Counted from the stretch's first letter, positions 17,305 to 25,585 are shown. The stretch is DNA of 64,000 bases from Rhizobium sullae (GCF_900169785.1 NZ_FWER01000012.1:62482-126481); one strand, 5' to 3'. Translations and numbers: made by a program. Notes: generated from the letters alone by a model not told the origin.

Positions 17305-17910
17305 TCACGCATGCCCGGCTTCGGCGGAAAGCATGGCGGCGGTAATGCCCATGCCCGCAAGCGCGCGTTCGTATTTGTCATCGAGATTGCGGTCGAAGAT
17401 CAGCGCCTCATTGGCAGCGCAGGTCAGCCAGCCGTTGCTCGCGACTTCCATTTCCAACTGGCCGGCACCCCAGGAGGAATAACCGAGCATCATCGTTGCC
17501 CTCTTCGGCCCGCCGCCCTTGGAAATCGCGCGGACAATGTCGAGCGTTGCCGTCAGGCAGATATCGTCGCTGATCGGGATGCTGGAGTCGCTGATGTAAT
17601 CATCGGAATGCAGCACGAAACCGCGGCCGCTTTCCACGGGACCGCCTGTCTGGATCGGGAAATCCCGGGCGTGCTCCGGCAGGACGATCGGCTCCTGGTC
17701 GTTGACCATTTCGAGATGCAGCAGTACGTCGGTGAAGGTGAGGTTCTGGGGGCGATTGATGATGAAGCCCATGGCACCGGCCTCGGAATGGGCGCAGATA
17801 TAGATGACCGAACGGAAGAAGTTGCTATCTTCCATGCCCGGCATCGCAATCAGGAACTGCCCGTCGAAAAAGCCGCGTTCCCGTCTGTTTTTCAGCGTGG
17901 ATAGGGACAT
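17305..17910 (-). CDS. YqgE/AlgH (UPF0301) family protein
   Basis: A 201-residue member of UPF0301. Diagnostic segments are [29 protein letters not shown] and the C-terminal [15 protein letters not shown]. Start ATG 17910 is fixed by AGGAGGAAAT immediately upstream; an ORF extension to 17964 has no support. The family is linked by name to alginate regulation (AlgH) in Pseudomonas, but its biochemical role is unresolved. It is divergent from the DsbD-domain gene and followed by its own terminator. Confidence 0.93.
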   Translation of the reverse strand: MSLSTLKNRRERGFFDGQFLIAMPGMEDSNFFRSVIYICAHSEAGAMGFIINRPQNLTFTDVLLHLEMVNDQEPIVLPEHARDFPIQTGGPVESGRGFVLHSDDYISDSSIPISDDICLTATLDIVRAISKGGGPKRATMMLGYSSWGAGQLEMEVASNGWLTCAANEALIFDRNLDDKYERALAGMGITAAMLSAEAGHA

Positions 17911-18050
17911 ATTTCCTCCTGCTGCCAGACGTACCAACAGCCCTATAAAAGAAACATGGGGCAATGCTGCAGATCAATCAACCGAAAATGAAGAATTTAG
18001 ATGGCCGAACTTCTGGCGGCGAAAGGCGATTTTCGATAAACCGTTGTTCC

Positions 18051-18893
18051 ATGACGACTATTTCTTTCGAATTTCGCCGGCTTCTGTACACCGCCGTCTG
18101 CGTGACCGCCCTGGCCACCTCCGTCGGGCCGGTGCGCGCCGAAATGAGCGGCTGGGCCGACAATCAAGGCGGACGGATGCGGCTGATCGCGCTGCCGCCG
18201 GACCTCGACGGCACGATGCGCGGCGCGCTGCAGATCGAGCCGCGGCCCGGCTGGATCACCTATTGGCGCGAGCCCGGCAACAGCGGGATACCGCCCCAGA
18301 TCACGGTTGCGCCGGAAAGCGGCATCGAGCTGAAGGCAATCCGCTACCCGGTGCCGAAGCATCTCGTCGACGGCAAGATAGACGACATCGCCTATGACGC
18401 GCCCGTTTCGCTGCCGCTGACCTTCTCGGCGGAGGACGCCTCCCGGCCGCTCGAACTGAAGGCGAGCGCATTCATCGGCATCTGCAAGGATATCTGCATT
18501 CCGTTCCAGGCCGAATTCTCGCTTCCTGTTGGTTCCGCCAATCAATCCCGCCCGGAGGAAGAAGCAATTCTCAAGAATGCCGAGGCCTTCCTGCCGGAAG
18601 AGCCGTCGTCGCAGTTCAAGGTGACGTCCCACGCGTTTTCGGCAGACATGAAGCAACTCCGCCTGCAGGTTGCCCTGCCCGACGGCGGCGACACCGCGCC
18701 GGAGGTGATCCTCACGGGGCCGAACGGATACGTCTTCACCAGGAAGCTGATGAACAAGCGCGACGGAAAGAACTTTTCGACATCGATCGCCATCGACAAG
18801 CTTCCGAGGAACTATGAGGTCGCCGGGAAAAGCTGGAGCGTCCTGATCATCGACGGCGGCCGCGCCATGGAGACGCCGCTTGCCTTTGACTGA
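18051..18893 (+). CDS. Exported DsbD alpha-domain-like protein
   Basis: A 280-residue periplasmic protein. A signal peptide ends near residue 30 (VGPVRA). The body matches the N-terminal immunoglobulin-like domain of thiol reductases such as DsbD and ScsB: WITYWREPGNSGIPPQI, then a conserved cysteine pair C145-x3-C149 in FIGICKDICIPFQAEFSLP. The transmembrane and thioredoxin domains of full DsbD are absent. It probably relays electrons to, or binds, an exported thiol partner. ATG 18051 gives the signal peptide; an upstream in-frame start at 17964 is unlikely. Confidence 0.85.
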   Translation: MTTISFEFRRLLYTAVCVTALATSVGPVRAEMSGWADNQGGRMRLIALPPDLDGTMRGALQIEPRPGWITYWREPGNSGIPPQITVAPESGIELKAIRYPVPKHLVDGKIDDIAYDAPVSLPLTFSAEDASRPLELKASAFIGICKDICIPFQAEFSLPVGSANQSRPEEEAILKNAEAFLPEEPSSQFKVTSHAFSADMKQLRLQVALPDGGDTAPEVILTGPNGYVFTRKLMNKRDGKNFSTSIAIDKLPRNYEVAGKSWSVLIIDGGRAMETPLAFD

Positions 18894-18955
18894 CCGGCTT
18901 TTATAGTCGGCTCCAACCCGTCCCCGCCGCAATCATCAAGACCGAGGAGAAACCC

Positions 18956-19441
18956 ATGACCATCGCGATCGGCGATAAGCTTCCTGCCGCCACATTCAAG
19001 GAAAAAACCGCGGATGGCCCCGTGCAGATTTCGACCGAGCAGCTCTTCAAAGGCAAGCGCATCGTGCTTTTCGCCGTACCCGGCGCCTTTACGCCGACCT
19101 GCTCGCTGAACCATCTGCCGGGCTATCTCGAAAACCGCGATTCCATCCTCGCCAAGGGCGTTGACGATATCGCGGTTCTCTCCGTCAACGACTGGCATGT
19201 CATGGGCGCCTGGGCCGAACAGTCCGGCGGCATGGGCAAGATCCACTTCCTCGCCGACTGGGACGCAGGCTTCACCAAAGCACTTGGCCTCGAAGCCGAC
19301 CTTTCCGCCGGCGGCCTCGGCGTGCGGTCCAAGCGCTACTCGATGCTCGTCGAGGACGGCGTCGTGAAGTCGCTGAACGTCGAGGAAAGCCCCGGCCAGG
19401 CAACTGTCTCAGGCGCTGCGACGATGATGGAGCAGCTCTGA
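18956..19441 (+). CDS. Peroxiredoxin (Prx5/redoxin type)
   Basis: A 161-residue thiol peroxidase that reduces hydrogen peroxide and alkyl hydroperoxides. The peroxidatic cysteine is C49 in VPGAFTPTCSLNHLPGYL, the Prx5 signature, and the supporting Arg lies in GVRSKRYSMLVEDG. No second conserved cysteine is evident, suggesting a 1-Cys or externally resolved mechanism. There is a good Shine-Dalgarno (GAGGAGAAA) before ATG 18956. The position next to a DsbD-like gene suggests a redox-related neighbourhood, but the two have separate roles. Confidence 0.93.
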   Translation: MTIAIGDKLPAATFKEKTADGPVQISTEQLFKGKRIVLFAVPGAFTPTCSLNHLPGYLENRDSILAKGVDDIAVLSVNDWHVMGAWAEQSGGMGKIHFLADWDAGFTKALGLEADLSAGGLGVRSKRYSMLVEDGVVKSLNVEESPGQATVSGAATMMEQL

Positions 19442-19457
19442 GACGAGCGGCAAAGAC

Positions 19458-19477
19458 GGCGGCTGAACCCAGCCGCC
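19458..19477 (+). terminator. Probable terminator after peroxiredoxin
   Basis: A 7-bp perfect stem (GGCGGCT at 19458-19464, AGCCGCC at 19471-19477) with a 6-base loop, 16 bases after the peroxiredoxin stop. It has only a mixed T-containing sequence downstream (TCAGGCCGGTAAATTGGTTT), so termination may be partial. Confidence 0.45.
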
Positions 19478-19495
19478 TCAGGCCGGTAAATTGGT

Positions 19496-19600
19496 TTATT
19501 TCGGCAGGTTCTTGTCGACCAGGAATTCAGGCAGGAACCGGCGCATGAGGCTGACTTGGCCCGCGAGTTTTCCCGCAGTGTAGCGCCTGTTCGGCGCGCG
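19496..19600 (-). pseudogene. C-terminal remnant of an SDR-type oxidoreductase (tentative)
   Basis: Reading leftward, one frame ends at a TAA (19498-19496) and gives about 34 residues including RYTAGKLAGQVSLMRRFLP and EFLVDKNLPK. This resembles the C-terminal tail of classical short-chain dehydrogenases, where a KYxVGK-type segment precedes a LLRRFLP helix. There is no start codon, no Rossmann motif and no continuing similarity upstream, so it can only be the end of a deleted gene. The family assignment is by eye and uncertain. Confidence 0.35.
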
Positions 19601-19785
19601 CGTTTGTCGCCGTGGGCGCTCGGCCGGAAAACCCTGTTGACGGCATAATGATCAAGTCGCAACGCAGCCAATCCACATTGACTGCATTCGACAGCACACG
19701 GCCCTGGCCACTTTGGTTCAAGAAGACAATCGGGGTAATGCTCTCTAAAAGGCTGTGCCATCGGGTGGCAACTGCAGCATGCTCA

Positions 19786-19929
19786 TTAGAATCGACAAGG
19801 GATCAGATCGACATCGCTGTATGCGTCAGCTGTCCCTCGACCATAGCTTCCTCCGAGAAAGAGCGCCTGAACCAATTTTTGGTCCGCTGTCCTGATCGTA
19901 ATCTGGCTTATCAAAGCGCTCTGATCCAT
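19786..19929 (-). pseudogene. N-terminal stub of a nucleotidyltransferase-domain protein
   Basis: The ORF starts at ATG 19929 behind a good GGAGG and encodes only 47 residues. It contains FLGGSYGRGTADAYSDVDLI, which is the GS-x-x-R-G-(x)n-S-D-x-D-L signature of the polymerase-beta-like nucleotidyltransferase fold (aminoglycoside and related transferases), with both metal-binding Asp residues. It breaks immediately after the signature, where intact proteins run on for 200 or more residues. The truncated product cannot be catalytic. A longer frame begins at 19992. Confidence 0.6.
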
Positions 19930-20087
19930 AAGCCCGCCTCCGTCGCAGCACTTCCGGCTAACGGCGATATTTTCTACGTCTGAATTTTGCAACGGGACAA
20001 GGCAAGCTTTTTGGCTTCCAGTCCTTATCGGTATCCGCCCTTTTTGATTTTCGGCCGGCTCGACAAGGCCGTCAATTTGCCATATTC

Positions 20088-20115
20088 GTTATAACATAAC
20101 TTGTAATGTTATTAC
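20088..20115. promoter_or_regulatory. Tandem Zur-like operator boxes
   Basis: Two adjacent imperfect palindromes precede the zinc transport operon: GTTATAACATAAC at 20088-20100 and GTAATGTTATTAC at 20103-20115. Each has 5-bp arms around a 3-base centre. Both resemble the alphaproteobacterial Zur consensus built on GTAATGTTATAAC. They end 16 bases before the leader ORF, a position suited to repression by zinc-loaded Zur. The match is by eye. Confidence 0.65.
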
Positions 20116-20131
20116 GTTAAGGGCATCACTT

Positions 20132-20254
20132 ATGAACAGATTACCTTTCGCCTCCGGTGTGCTCCTGCCCTCCGCCGCATCCCGTGTTGCCTGCGTGCTC
20201 AGTGTCATCGCCCTCCTCTGGGCGGCGATCCACTGGGCAATCGTCCTGCCATGA
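20132..20254 (+). CDS. Small 40-residue membrane peptide, leader of the zinc operon
   Basis: A short ORF encoding 40 residues, starting MNRLPFASGVLLPSA and continuing into a hydrophobic helix (VACVLSVIALLWAAIHW) with no charged residue, so probably a single-pass membrane peptide. It is the first frame after the Zur-like boxes. Its TGA overlaps the ATG of the ATPase gene (ATGA at 20251-20254), showing translational coupling. It carries one Cys and one His, but no real metal motif. It may be a leader that sets expression of the transporter or an accessory subunit. No known family is recognised. Confidence 0.6.
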   Translation: MNRLPFASGVLLPSAASRVACVLSVIALLWAAIHWAIVLP

Positions 20255-20991
20255 GCGGCCAGCTGATCGGGCTCGACAACCTGACCGTCGCTTATGATCG
20301 GCACCCGGCGGTGCACCATGTTTCCGGTTCCATTCTCGCAGGCAGCCTGACTGCGATCGCGGGGCCGAACGGTGCGGGAAAATCGACGCTTCTGAAAGCC
20401 ATCATGGGCGAGCTGCGGCCCGCCGAAGGGCGGATTTCCCATCGGCTGCAGCGCACGGATTTCGGCTACCTGCCGCAGGCGGCCGAGATCAACCGGCGTT
20501 TTCCGATCTCGGTGTTCGATGCCGTGCTGCTCGGTGCCTGGCGAAGCAGCGGCGCTTTTGGACGCGTCTCCGCGCACGAGACCGCCAAGGCCCGCGAAGC
20601 GCTTTCCGCGGTCGGGCTCGAAGGTTTCGAGAAACGCCATATCGGTTCGCTGTCGGCCGGGCAGTTTCAACGTGTGCTTTTTGCCCGGCTGCTGCTGCAG
20701 GACGCCAAGCTCATCCTGCTCGATGAGCCCTTTACCGCCATCGACGCTCGCACGACGAAGGATTTGCTCGATATCGTCGCGCGCTGGCACGGCGACGGGC
20801 GGACCGTCATTGCCGTGCTTCACGACTTCGACCAGGTGCGGGCGTATTTCCCGGAGACGCTGCTGATTGCCCGCACGCTGATCGGCTGGGGGCCGACCGG
20901 CGATGTGATGTCGGCCGCTAATCTTCTCAAGGCACGCGCCATGGCCGAGCGCTGGGACGAGGACCCGAGAGCCTGCGAGCCTGCGGCATGA
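20251..20991 (+). CDS. Zinc ABC transporter ATP-binding protein (ZnuC/AztA-type)
   Basis: A 246-residue ABC ATPase energising zinc import. Walker A is GPNGAGKST at residues 38-46, the signature is SLSAGQFQR near residue 134, Walker B is LILLDEPFTAID near 155, and the switch His is in VIAVLHDFDQV. The start is coupled to the upstream peptide (ATGA) and its stop overlaps the permease start (ATGA). The gene order ATPase-permease-binding protein in a single unit matches the aztABC arrangement of Paracoccus more than the split znuA/znuCB of many rhizobia, so both names are possible. Confidence 0.9.
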   Translation: MSGQLIGLDNLTVAYDRHPAVHHVSGSILAGSLTAIAGPNGAGKSTLLKAIMGELRPAEGRISHRLQRTDFGYLPQAAEINRRFPISVFDAVLLGAWRSSGAFGRVSAHETAKAREALSAVGLEGFEKRHIGSLSAGQFQRVLFARLLLQDAKLILLDEPFTAIDARTTKDLLDIVARWHGDGRTVIAVLHDFDQVRAYFPETLLIARTLIGWGPTGDVMSAANLLKARAMAERWDEDPRACEPAA

Positions 20992-21860
20992 CGGCCTACG
21001 ACATCTTCCTCGCGCCATTTGCCGATTACGGCTTCATGCGCCGCGCGCTCGTCGCCTGCCTTTGCCTCGGGCTCGGCGCCGGCCCGATCGGCGTCTTCCT
21101 GATGCTGCGGCGCATGAGCCTGATGGGTGACGCGATGAGCCATGCCGTGCTGCCGGGTGCGGCGATTGGCTACCTCGTTGCGGGATCGCTATCGCTCACC
21201 GCCATGGGCATCGGCGGCCTTTTCGCCGGGCTTTCCGTCGCGCTGCTCTCGGGCATCGTCAGCCGGACGACGGTGCTGCAGGAGGACGCGAGCTTCGCAA
21301 GCTTCTATCTCGCCTCACTGGCGCTCGGCGTGCTGATCGTTTCGCTGCGCGGATCGAACGTCGACCTGCTGCATGTGCTCTTCGGCACCATTCTGGCGAT
21401 CGACGCCCCTTCCCTCGTTCAGATCGGGGCGATCACCTCGGTGACGCTCGTCGTGCTTGCCGTCATCTACCGGCCGCTGGTGGCTGAATGCTTCGACCCC
21501 GGGTTCCTCAGGGCCGTCGGCGGCCGGGGACCGGTCTATCACGTGCTTTTCCTGTTCCTCGTCGTGCTCAACCTCGTCGCCAGTTTTCAGGCGCTCGGCA
21601 CGCTGATGGCCGTCGGCTTGATGATGCTTCCGGCGGCGATCGCGCAGCTCTGGTCGCGCAGCCTGCCATCGATGATGGTGATCGCGGCGATCAGCGCCAC
21701 CTTCTCCGGTTACCTCGGGCTTATCGCCTCCTATCATCTCGAGCTCGCCTCCGGCCCGACCATCATCATGACGGCGGCGGTGATCTACGGGCTTTCCATC
21801 CTCTTCGCGCCGTCGGGCCTTGCCCGGCGCCTCTTTCCCCGCCCGCATCTGAAGGGCTGA
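20988..21860 (+). CDS. Zinc ABC transporter permease (ZnuB/AztB-type)
   Basis: A 290-residue ABC-3 family permease with about eight hydrophobic segments. The family signatures MRRMSLMGDAMSHAVLPGAA (from LRRMSLMGD near residue 40) and FQALGTLMAVGLMMLPAAIA near 205-225 are clear. The start overlaps the ATPase stop, and the binding-protein gene follows at 16 bp. It forms the membrane channel of the zinc importer. Manganese or iron transport by this family is possible, but the Zur-like boxes favour zinc. Confidence 0.9.
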   Translation: MTAYDIFLAPFADYGFMRRALVACLCLGLGAGPIGVFLMLRRMSLMGDAMSHAVLPGAAIGYLVAGSLSLTAMGIGGLFAGLSVALLSGIVSRTTVLQEDASFASFYLASLALGVLIVSLRGSNVDLLHVLFGTILAIDAPSLVQIGAITSVTLVVLAVIYRPLVAECFDPGFLRAVGGRGPVYHVLFLFLVVLNLVASFQALGTLMAVGLMMLPAAIAQLWSRSLPSMMVIAAISATFSGYLGLIASYHLELASGPTIIMTAAVIYGLSILFAPSGLARRLFPRPHLKG

Positions 21861-21876
21861 ACTCAAGGAGACTTCG

Positions 21877-22776
21877 ATGATTTCCCGCAGACTGCTTCTT
21901 TCCACGGCCATTCCCGCGCTGATCGCCCTTTCGGCCTCATCCGCCTCTGCCGGGACGCTGAAGGTGGTCGCCTCCTTCACCGTGCTTGCCGATGTCGTCA
22001 GCCAGGTGGGCGGCGACCACGTGACTGTCACAAGCCTCGTCGGCCCGAATGGCGACCCCCACGAGTTCGAACCGTCGCCCGCCGATGCCAAGCATCTGAA
22101 GGCCGCGCAGGTGACCTTCGTCAGCGGCGAAGGCCTTGAAGGCTGGATGGACCGGCTGATTTCCGCCTCCGGCTACAAAGGAACGCCGGTCACCGTTTCC
22201 GACGGCATCAAGACGCGCACGATGGAAGAGGACGGCGAGACGGTCACTGATCCGCACGTCTGGAACAGCCCGGTCAACGTCAAGGTCTGGGTCTCCAATA
22301 TCGAAAAGGCGCTGTCGGCCGCCGATCCGGCGGATGCCGGCGCCTTCAAGGCGAATGCCGAGCGCTACACGAAGACGCTCGACGCGCTTGACGCCTATGC
22401 GCGTTCGAAATTCGACGCGGTTCCGGATGACCGGCGCAAGGTGCTGACGAGCCACGACGCCTTCGGCTATTTCGGCCGCGAGTACAATGTCAGCTTCCTC
22501 GCGCCGCTGGGCATGTCGACCGAAACCGAAGCCTCGGCCGCCGACGTCGCCAAGCTGATCGAGCAGATCAAGACGGAACATGTGAAGAGCTATTTCTTCG
22601 AAAACTCTAACGATCCGCGCCTCGTCAGGCAGGTCGCCAAGGCAACGGGCGCCGAACCCGGCGGCGAGCTCTATGTCGAATCGCTCTCGGATGCAAAGGG
22701 ACCGGCGCCTAGCTATGAGAAGATGTTTCGCTACAATGTCGACCAGATCGCCGCGGCGCTGGGGAAATCGAGCTGA
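21877..22776 (+). CDS. Zinc ABC transporter substrate-binding protein (ZnuA/AztC-type)
   Basis: A 299-residue cluster A-I (family 9) metal-binding lipoprotein-like periplasmic protein with a cleaved signal peptide ending near SASA (residue 25). Likely metal ligands are H62 (GDPHEFEPS), H127 (TDPHVWNSP) and H193 (LTSHDAFGYF), with an acidic residue in the FFENSNDPRL region near 242-246. The long His-rich loop seen in many ZnuA proteins is absent; only a short acidic loop (TRTMEEDGETVTD) sits there. It is last in the operon, followed by a strong terminator. Confidence 0.9.
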   Translation: MISRRLLLSTAIPALIALSASSASAGTLKVVASFTVLADVVSQVGGDHVTVTSLVGPNGDPHEFEPSPADAKHLKAAQVTFVSGEGLEGWMDRLISASGYKGTPVTVSDGIKTRTMEEDGETVTDPHVWNSPVNVKVWVSNIEKALSAADPADAGAFKANAERYTKTLDALDAYARSKFDAVPDDRRKVLTSHDAFGYFGREYNVSFLAPLGMSTETEASAADVAKLIEQIKTEHVKSYFFENSNDPRLVRQVAKATGAEPGGELYVESLSDAKGPAPSYEKMFRYNVDQIAAALGKSS

Positions 22777-22786
22777 CTGCAGACCC

Positions 22787-22808
22787 GGCCGCGGAGAAAT
22801 CCGCGGCC
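22787..22808. terminator. Bidirectional terminator after the zinc operon
   Basis: A perfect 9-bp GC-rich stem (GGCCGCGGA at 22787-22795, TCCGCGGCC at 22800-22808) with a stable GAAA tetraloop, placed in the 36-bp gap between convergent stop codons. It is followed by TCTCTC on the plus strand instead of a pure T run. It can serve both the zinc operon and the Dabb gene. Confidence 0.65.
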
Positions 22809-22812
22809 TCTC

Positions 22813-23121
22813 TCAGAGATTGAAATCGAAGACTAGGAGGCCGGCAAGGCCTCCATCCGTCGAGGAGATAATGCGCTCGCCGACGGCCACATGCTCGGGA
22901 TGCACGAGATAGGCATCCCGTGCGCCTGCACTTTCGAAGGTCACAACGAAGCCATCGACGAAGCCGCCATGCAGCCCCTCCGGCGAGACATTGGGGCCAT
23001 GTTTGATATCGAGAATGCCGGGAATCACCTGCTTCAATGCGACGACCGATTCGAACAGCGCCTGCTTCTCCTCGCCCGTCATCGCGGCCTTCAGCCTCAG
23101 AAATACGCAGTGCAGGATCAT
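22813..23121 (-). CDS. Dabb (stress-responsive alpha/beta barrel) family protein
   Basis: A 102-residue dimeric alpha/beta-barrel domain protein. MILHCVFLRLKAAMTGEEK, GILDIKHGPNVSPEGLHGGF and DAYLVHPEHVAVGE follow the Dabb pattern, including the conserved HPxH-like motif HPEHV. Homologues in plants and bacteria are stress-induced or act in polyketide cyclisation, but no reaction can be assigned here. It is a single gene, convergent with the zinc operon. Confidence 0.88.
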   Translation of the reverse strand: MILHCVFLRLKAAMTGEEKQALFESVVALKQVIPGILDIKHGPNVSPEGLHGGFVDGFVVTFESAGARDAYLVHPEHVAVGERIISSTDGGLAGLLVFDFNL

Positions 23122-23397
23122 ATGATGGCCTCCCTATGGTGTTGGCGGCAGAATAGAGGGAACGAGGCAGAGGGCAAGGGGATTGCTGTGGACTTTCCGG
23201 CTGCTCTCCTTGAAACCGTGTCCGGGTCCTCCACCTTTCCAGAGTGGTGCCAATTACGAATGCGGGAGCGCCAGGAGCGAGCCTGCTGGCCACAGATCAT
23301 TCAGCAGAGCACACCGCCCTGCTGTCCATCCGCATTGACCGGCGGCTATGAAAGATTCGAGGCCCTCCCTCTTCGTTTCAAATGAAGGGAGATGGAA

Positions 23398-24597
23398 ATG
23401 GCAAAGGTCGTTTGCGTCCTCTATGACGATCCGGTCGACGGATATCCGAGCGCCTATGCGCGCGATGGCCTGCCGAAGCTCGAACACTACCCCGACGGCC
23501 AGACGCTTCCCACCCCGAAGGCCATCGATTTTCAGCCGGGCGTGCTGCTGGGCAGCGTTTCCGGCGAACTGGGCTTGCGGACGTTTCTCGAAAGCCAAGG
23601 GCACAGCCTGATCGTGACCTCGGATAAGGATGGTCCCGGCAGCGTCTTCGAACGCGAGCTTGCCGAGGCCGAGATCGTGATCTCGCAGCCTTTCTGGCCA
23701 GCCTACCTGACCGCCGAACGGATCGCCAAGGCGGCCAAGCTGAAGCTGGCAATCACCGCCGGCATCGGCTCGGATCATGTCGATCTCCAGGCCGCGATGG
23801 ACCGCGGCGTCACCGTCGCCGAAGTGACCTACTGCAACTCGATCAGCGTGTCCGAACATGTGGTCATGACGATCCTCGGCCTTGCCCGAAACTATATCCC
23901 CTCCTACCAGTGGGTCGTGAAGGGCGGCTGGAACATAGCCGACTGCGTCGCGCGTTCCTACGATATCGAGGGCATGGAGATCGGCACGGTGGGCGCAGGG
24001 CGGATCGGCAGCGCAGTGCTGCGCAGGCTGAAGCCGTTCGACGTCAAGTTGCACTATACCGACCGCCACCGGCTTCCCGATGCGGTCGAGAAGGAGCTTG
24101 GCGTTACCTTCCACAAGACCGCGGCGGACATGGTGCCGATCTGCGATGTCGTGACGATCAACGCGCCGCTCCATCCGGAGACGGAAAACCTCTTCGACGC
24201 GGCGATGATCGACAAGATGAAACGTGGCGCCTACCTGGTGAATACGGCGCGCGGCAAGATCTGTAATCGCGATGCCGTCGCGCGGGCACTGGAGAACGGC
24301 CAGCTTGCGGGTTATGCCGGCGATGTCTGGTTCCCGCAGCCTCCGCCGAAGGACCATCCGTGGCGATCGATGCCGTATCACGGCATGACGCCGCATATTT
24401 CAGGATCGTCGCTGTCCGCCCAGGCGCGTTACGCCGCCGGTACGCGGGAAATTCTCGAATGCTGGTTCGAAGGCAGGCCGATCCGCGAGGAATATCTGAT
24501 CGTCGACGGCGGCAAACTCGCCGGCGCCGGCGCGCACTCCTACAGTGCCGGCGATGCGACGCGCGGCTCTGAAGAGGCGGCGCGTTTCAAGAGCTGA
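23398..24597 (+). CDS. fdh: NAD-dependent formate dehydrogenase
   Basis: A 399-residue metal-free formate dehydrogenase of the D-2-hydroxyacid dehydrogenase superfamily, oxidising formate to CO2 with NAD. The full-length N-terminal extension (VCVLYDDPVDGYPSAYARD) is typical of the Pseudomonas 101-type enzyme. The Rossmann motif is GAGRIG. Substrate and catalytic segments include QPFWPAYLT, NAPLHPETENLF with NTARGKICNRDAV, and TPHISGSSLSAQARYA with the catalytic His. Start ATG 23398 is preferred over 23392 because AGGGAG lies 6 bases upstream. It is monocistronic and ends before a GntR gene. Confidence 0.95.
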   Translation: MAKVVCVLYDDPVDGYPSAYARDGLPKLEHYPDGQTLPTPKAIDFQPGVLLGSVSGELGLRTFLESQGHSLIVTSDKDGPGSVFERELAEAEIVISQPFWPAYLTAERIAKAAKLKLAITAGIGSDHVDLQAAMDRGVTVAEVTYCNSISVSEHVVMTILGLARNYIPSYQWVVKGGWNIADCVARSYDIEGMEIGTVGAGRIGSAVLRRLKPFDVKLHYTDRHRLPDAVEKELGVTFHKTAADMVPICDVVTINAPLHPETENLFDAAMIDKMKRGAYLVNTARGKICNRDAVARALENGQLAGYAGDVWFPQPPPKDHPWRSMPYHGMTPHISGSSLSAQARYAAGTREILECWFEGRPIREEYLIVDGGKLAGAGAHSYSAGDATRGSEEAARFKS

Positions 24598-24622
24598 AGG
24601 CGCGTTATTCGGAAGGCTGGAC

Positions 24623-24692
24623 CGGCTCTCGTTGCTCGCCGAGAGCCGACGCGGTTGCAGGCATGCATTACCGTCGGCAATGTTATGCCGAC
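24623..24692 (+). terminator. Two stem-loops at the fdh/gntR convergence
   Basis: The first is a 9-bp perfect stem, CGGCTCTCG (24623-24631) with CGAGAGCCG (24640-24648). The second is a 7-bp stem, GTCGGCA (24673-24679) with TGCCGAC (24686-24692), followed by TTGTT on the plus strand. The second overlaps the last codons of the converging regulator gene. Together they probably end the formate dehydrogenase transcript. Confidence 0.5.
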
Positions 24693-25369
24693 TTGTTCGC
24701 TTCAATGAAACGACGGAGCGCTGTGGCAGCGTTCAGCATATGTGCTCGCATGCGCCGAGATGCCATTTCGCCGTCACCCTCCGCGATCGCCTGCATGATT
24801 GCATCGTGCTCGTCCCGAGATTTACGCATCCGATCGCCTTGTCGAAGTTGCGTGCGCCGGAAGGCGTTCAGCCTCGTGCGCACCGCTATCGCTTGTTCGG
24901 CAAGAAAGCCGTTGTGGGTGGCGCGATAGATCGTCTCATGGAATTCGCGGTTGAAAGCATCGTACGCGTCAAAATCACCGTTCTCGACAATCTCGTGGGA
25001 CATGTCGTGCAGTCCGATCAGGTGGCTTCGCTCCAGCGGAGTCATACGGTAAGTCGCAAGCCGCACGCACATGGCCTCGATTTCGGCCGACGTCTCAAAC
25101 ATGTCCATGATGCGCTCGGGGGTCATGCGTGCGACGACGACGCCTCGCCGTGCGCGAACCTCGACGAGGCCGCTGGCCGCCAATTGACGCAGCGCTTCCC
25201 GAACCGGAGTACGGGAGGCACCGAAACGGTCGGCGAGCTGCTGTTCGTCCAGCGAAGCACCCGCTGCCAGCGTGCCCGCCGCAATTTCATCCGTCAGCGC
25301 GTTGCGAATACGGTCAGACAGGAGTTCCCGATCATCGCCATCATCTCCAGCTTCTGATCCGTTTGCCAT
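24683..25369 (-). CDS. GntR-family regulator, FCD subfamily
   Basis: A 228-residue transcription factor. The N-terminal winged helix reads LSDRIRNALTDEIAAGTL, then LDEQQLADRFGASRTPVREA, then RARRGVVVAR as the wing. The C-terminal FCD effector domain has the metal-binding Asp/His set in DAFNREFHETIYRATHN and SRDEHDAIMQAIAEGD. ATG 25369 was chosen for its GGAGGATTTGC ribosome site; the ORF could extend to 25426. It is divergent from the Tat-exported hydrolase and convergent with fdh, so either could be its target. The ligand is probably a small carboxylate. Confidence 0.9.
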   Translation of the reverse strand: MANGSEAGDDGDDRELLSDRIRNALTDEIAAGTLAAGASLDEQQLADRFGASRTPVREALRQLAASGLVEVRARRGVVVARMTPERIMDMFETSAEIEAMCVRLATYRMTPLERSHLIGLHDMSHEIVENGDFDAYDAFNREFHETIYRATHNGFLAEQAIAVRTRLNAFRRTQLRQGDRMRKSRDEHDAIMQAIAEGDGEMASRRMRAHMLNAATALRRFIEANKSA

Positions 25370-25585
25370 GCAAATCCTCCCTGAACCGGTCGTGCTTCCG
25401 GCCCGTATGCGAATATGCGTAAACACAGGTTAAGCGCATGCAAAACCATTATCACGAAGCTGTTATGCATTCAATTATTGAAAAAATCGCGTCATGAGAA
25501 TACATTCTTCCGATCAATGTTACATCCTGCATACATAAAAGCTTGCAAAGCCTTCCAACTATTCGACGCAGAAGGAAGCCAAATC

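Larger units (their letters stand above)
19442..20087. other. Non-coding decay region with gene stubs
   Basis: A 646-bp stretch without an intact gene between the peroxiredoxin and the zinc operon. It contains a weak terminator, a probable C-terminal stub of a dehydrogenase and an N-terminal stub of a nucleotidyltransferase (listed separately). Small ORFs of 60-140 residues on both strands show no family signal. Base composition is lower in GC than the flanks, particularly at 19640-20090. It looks like the scar of deletions or past insertions. Confidence 0.55.

Noticed and set aside
19612..19983. A 123-codon plus-strand ORF in the decay region
   Set aside because: It has no family signal, no convincing ribosome site and overlaps the nucleotidyltransferase stub on the other strand.
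23254..24396. A 380-codon minus-strand ORF opposite formate dehydrogenase
   Set aside because: It is a shadow frame; the sense strand encodes a complete, motif-bearing enzyme.
25370..25585. GntR operator in the gap between the GntR gene and the Tat hydrolase
   Set aside because: TGCATAC-type fragments occur near 25530, but I could not find a symmetric site comparable with that at 30015-30028.
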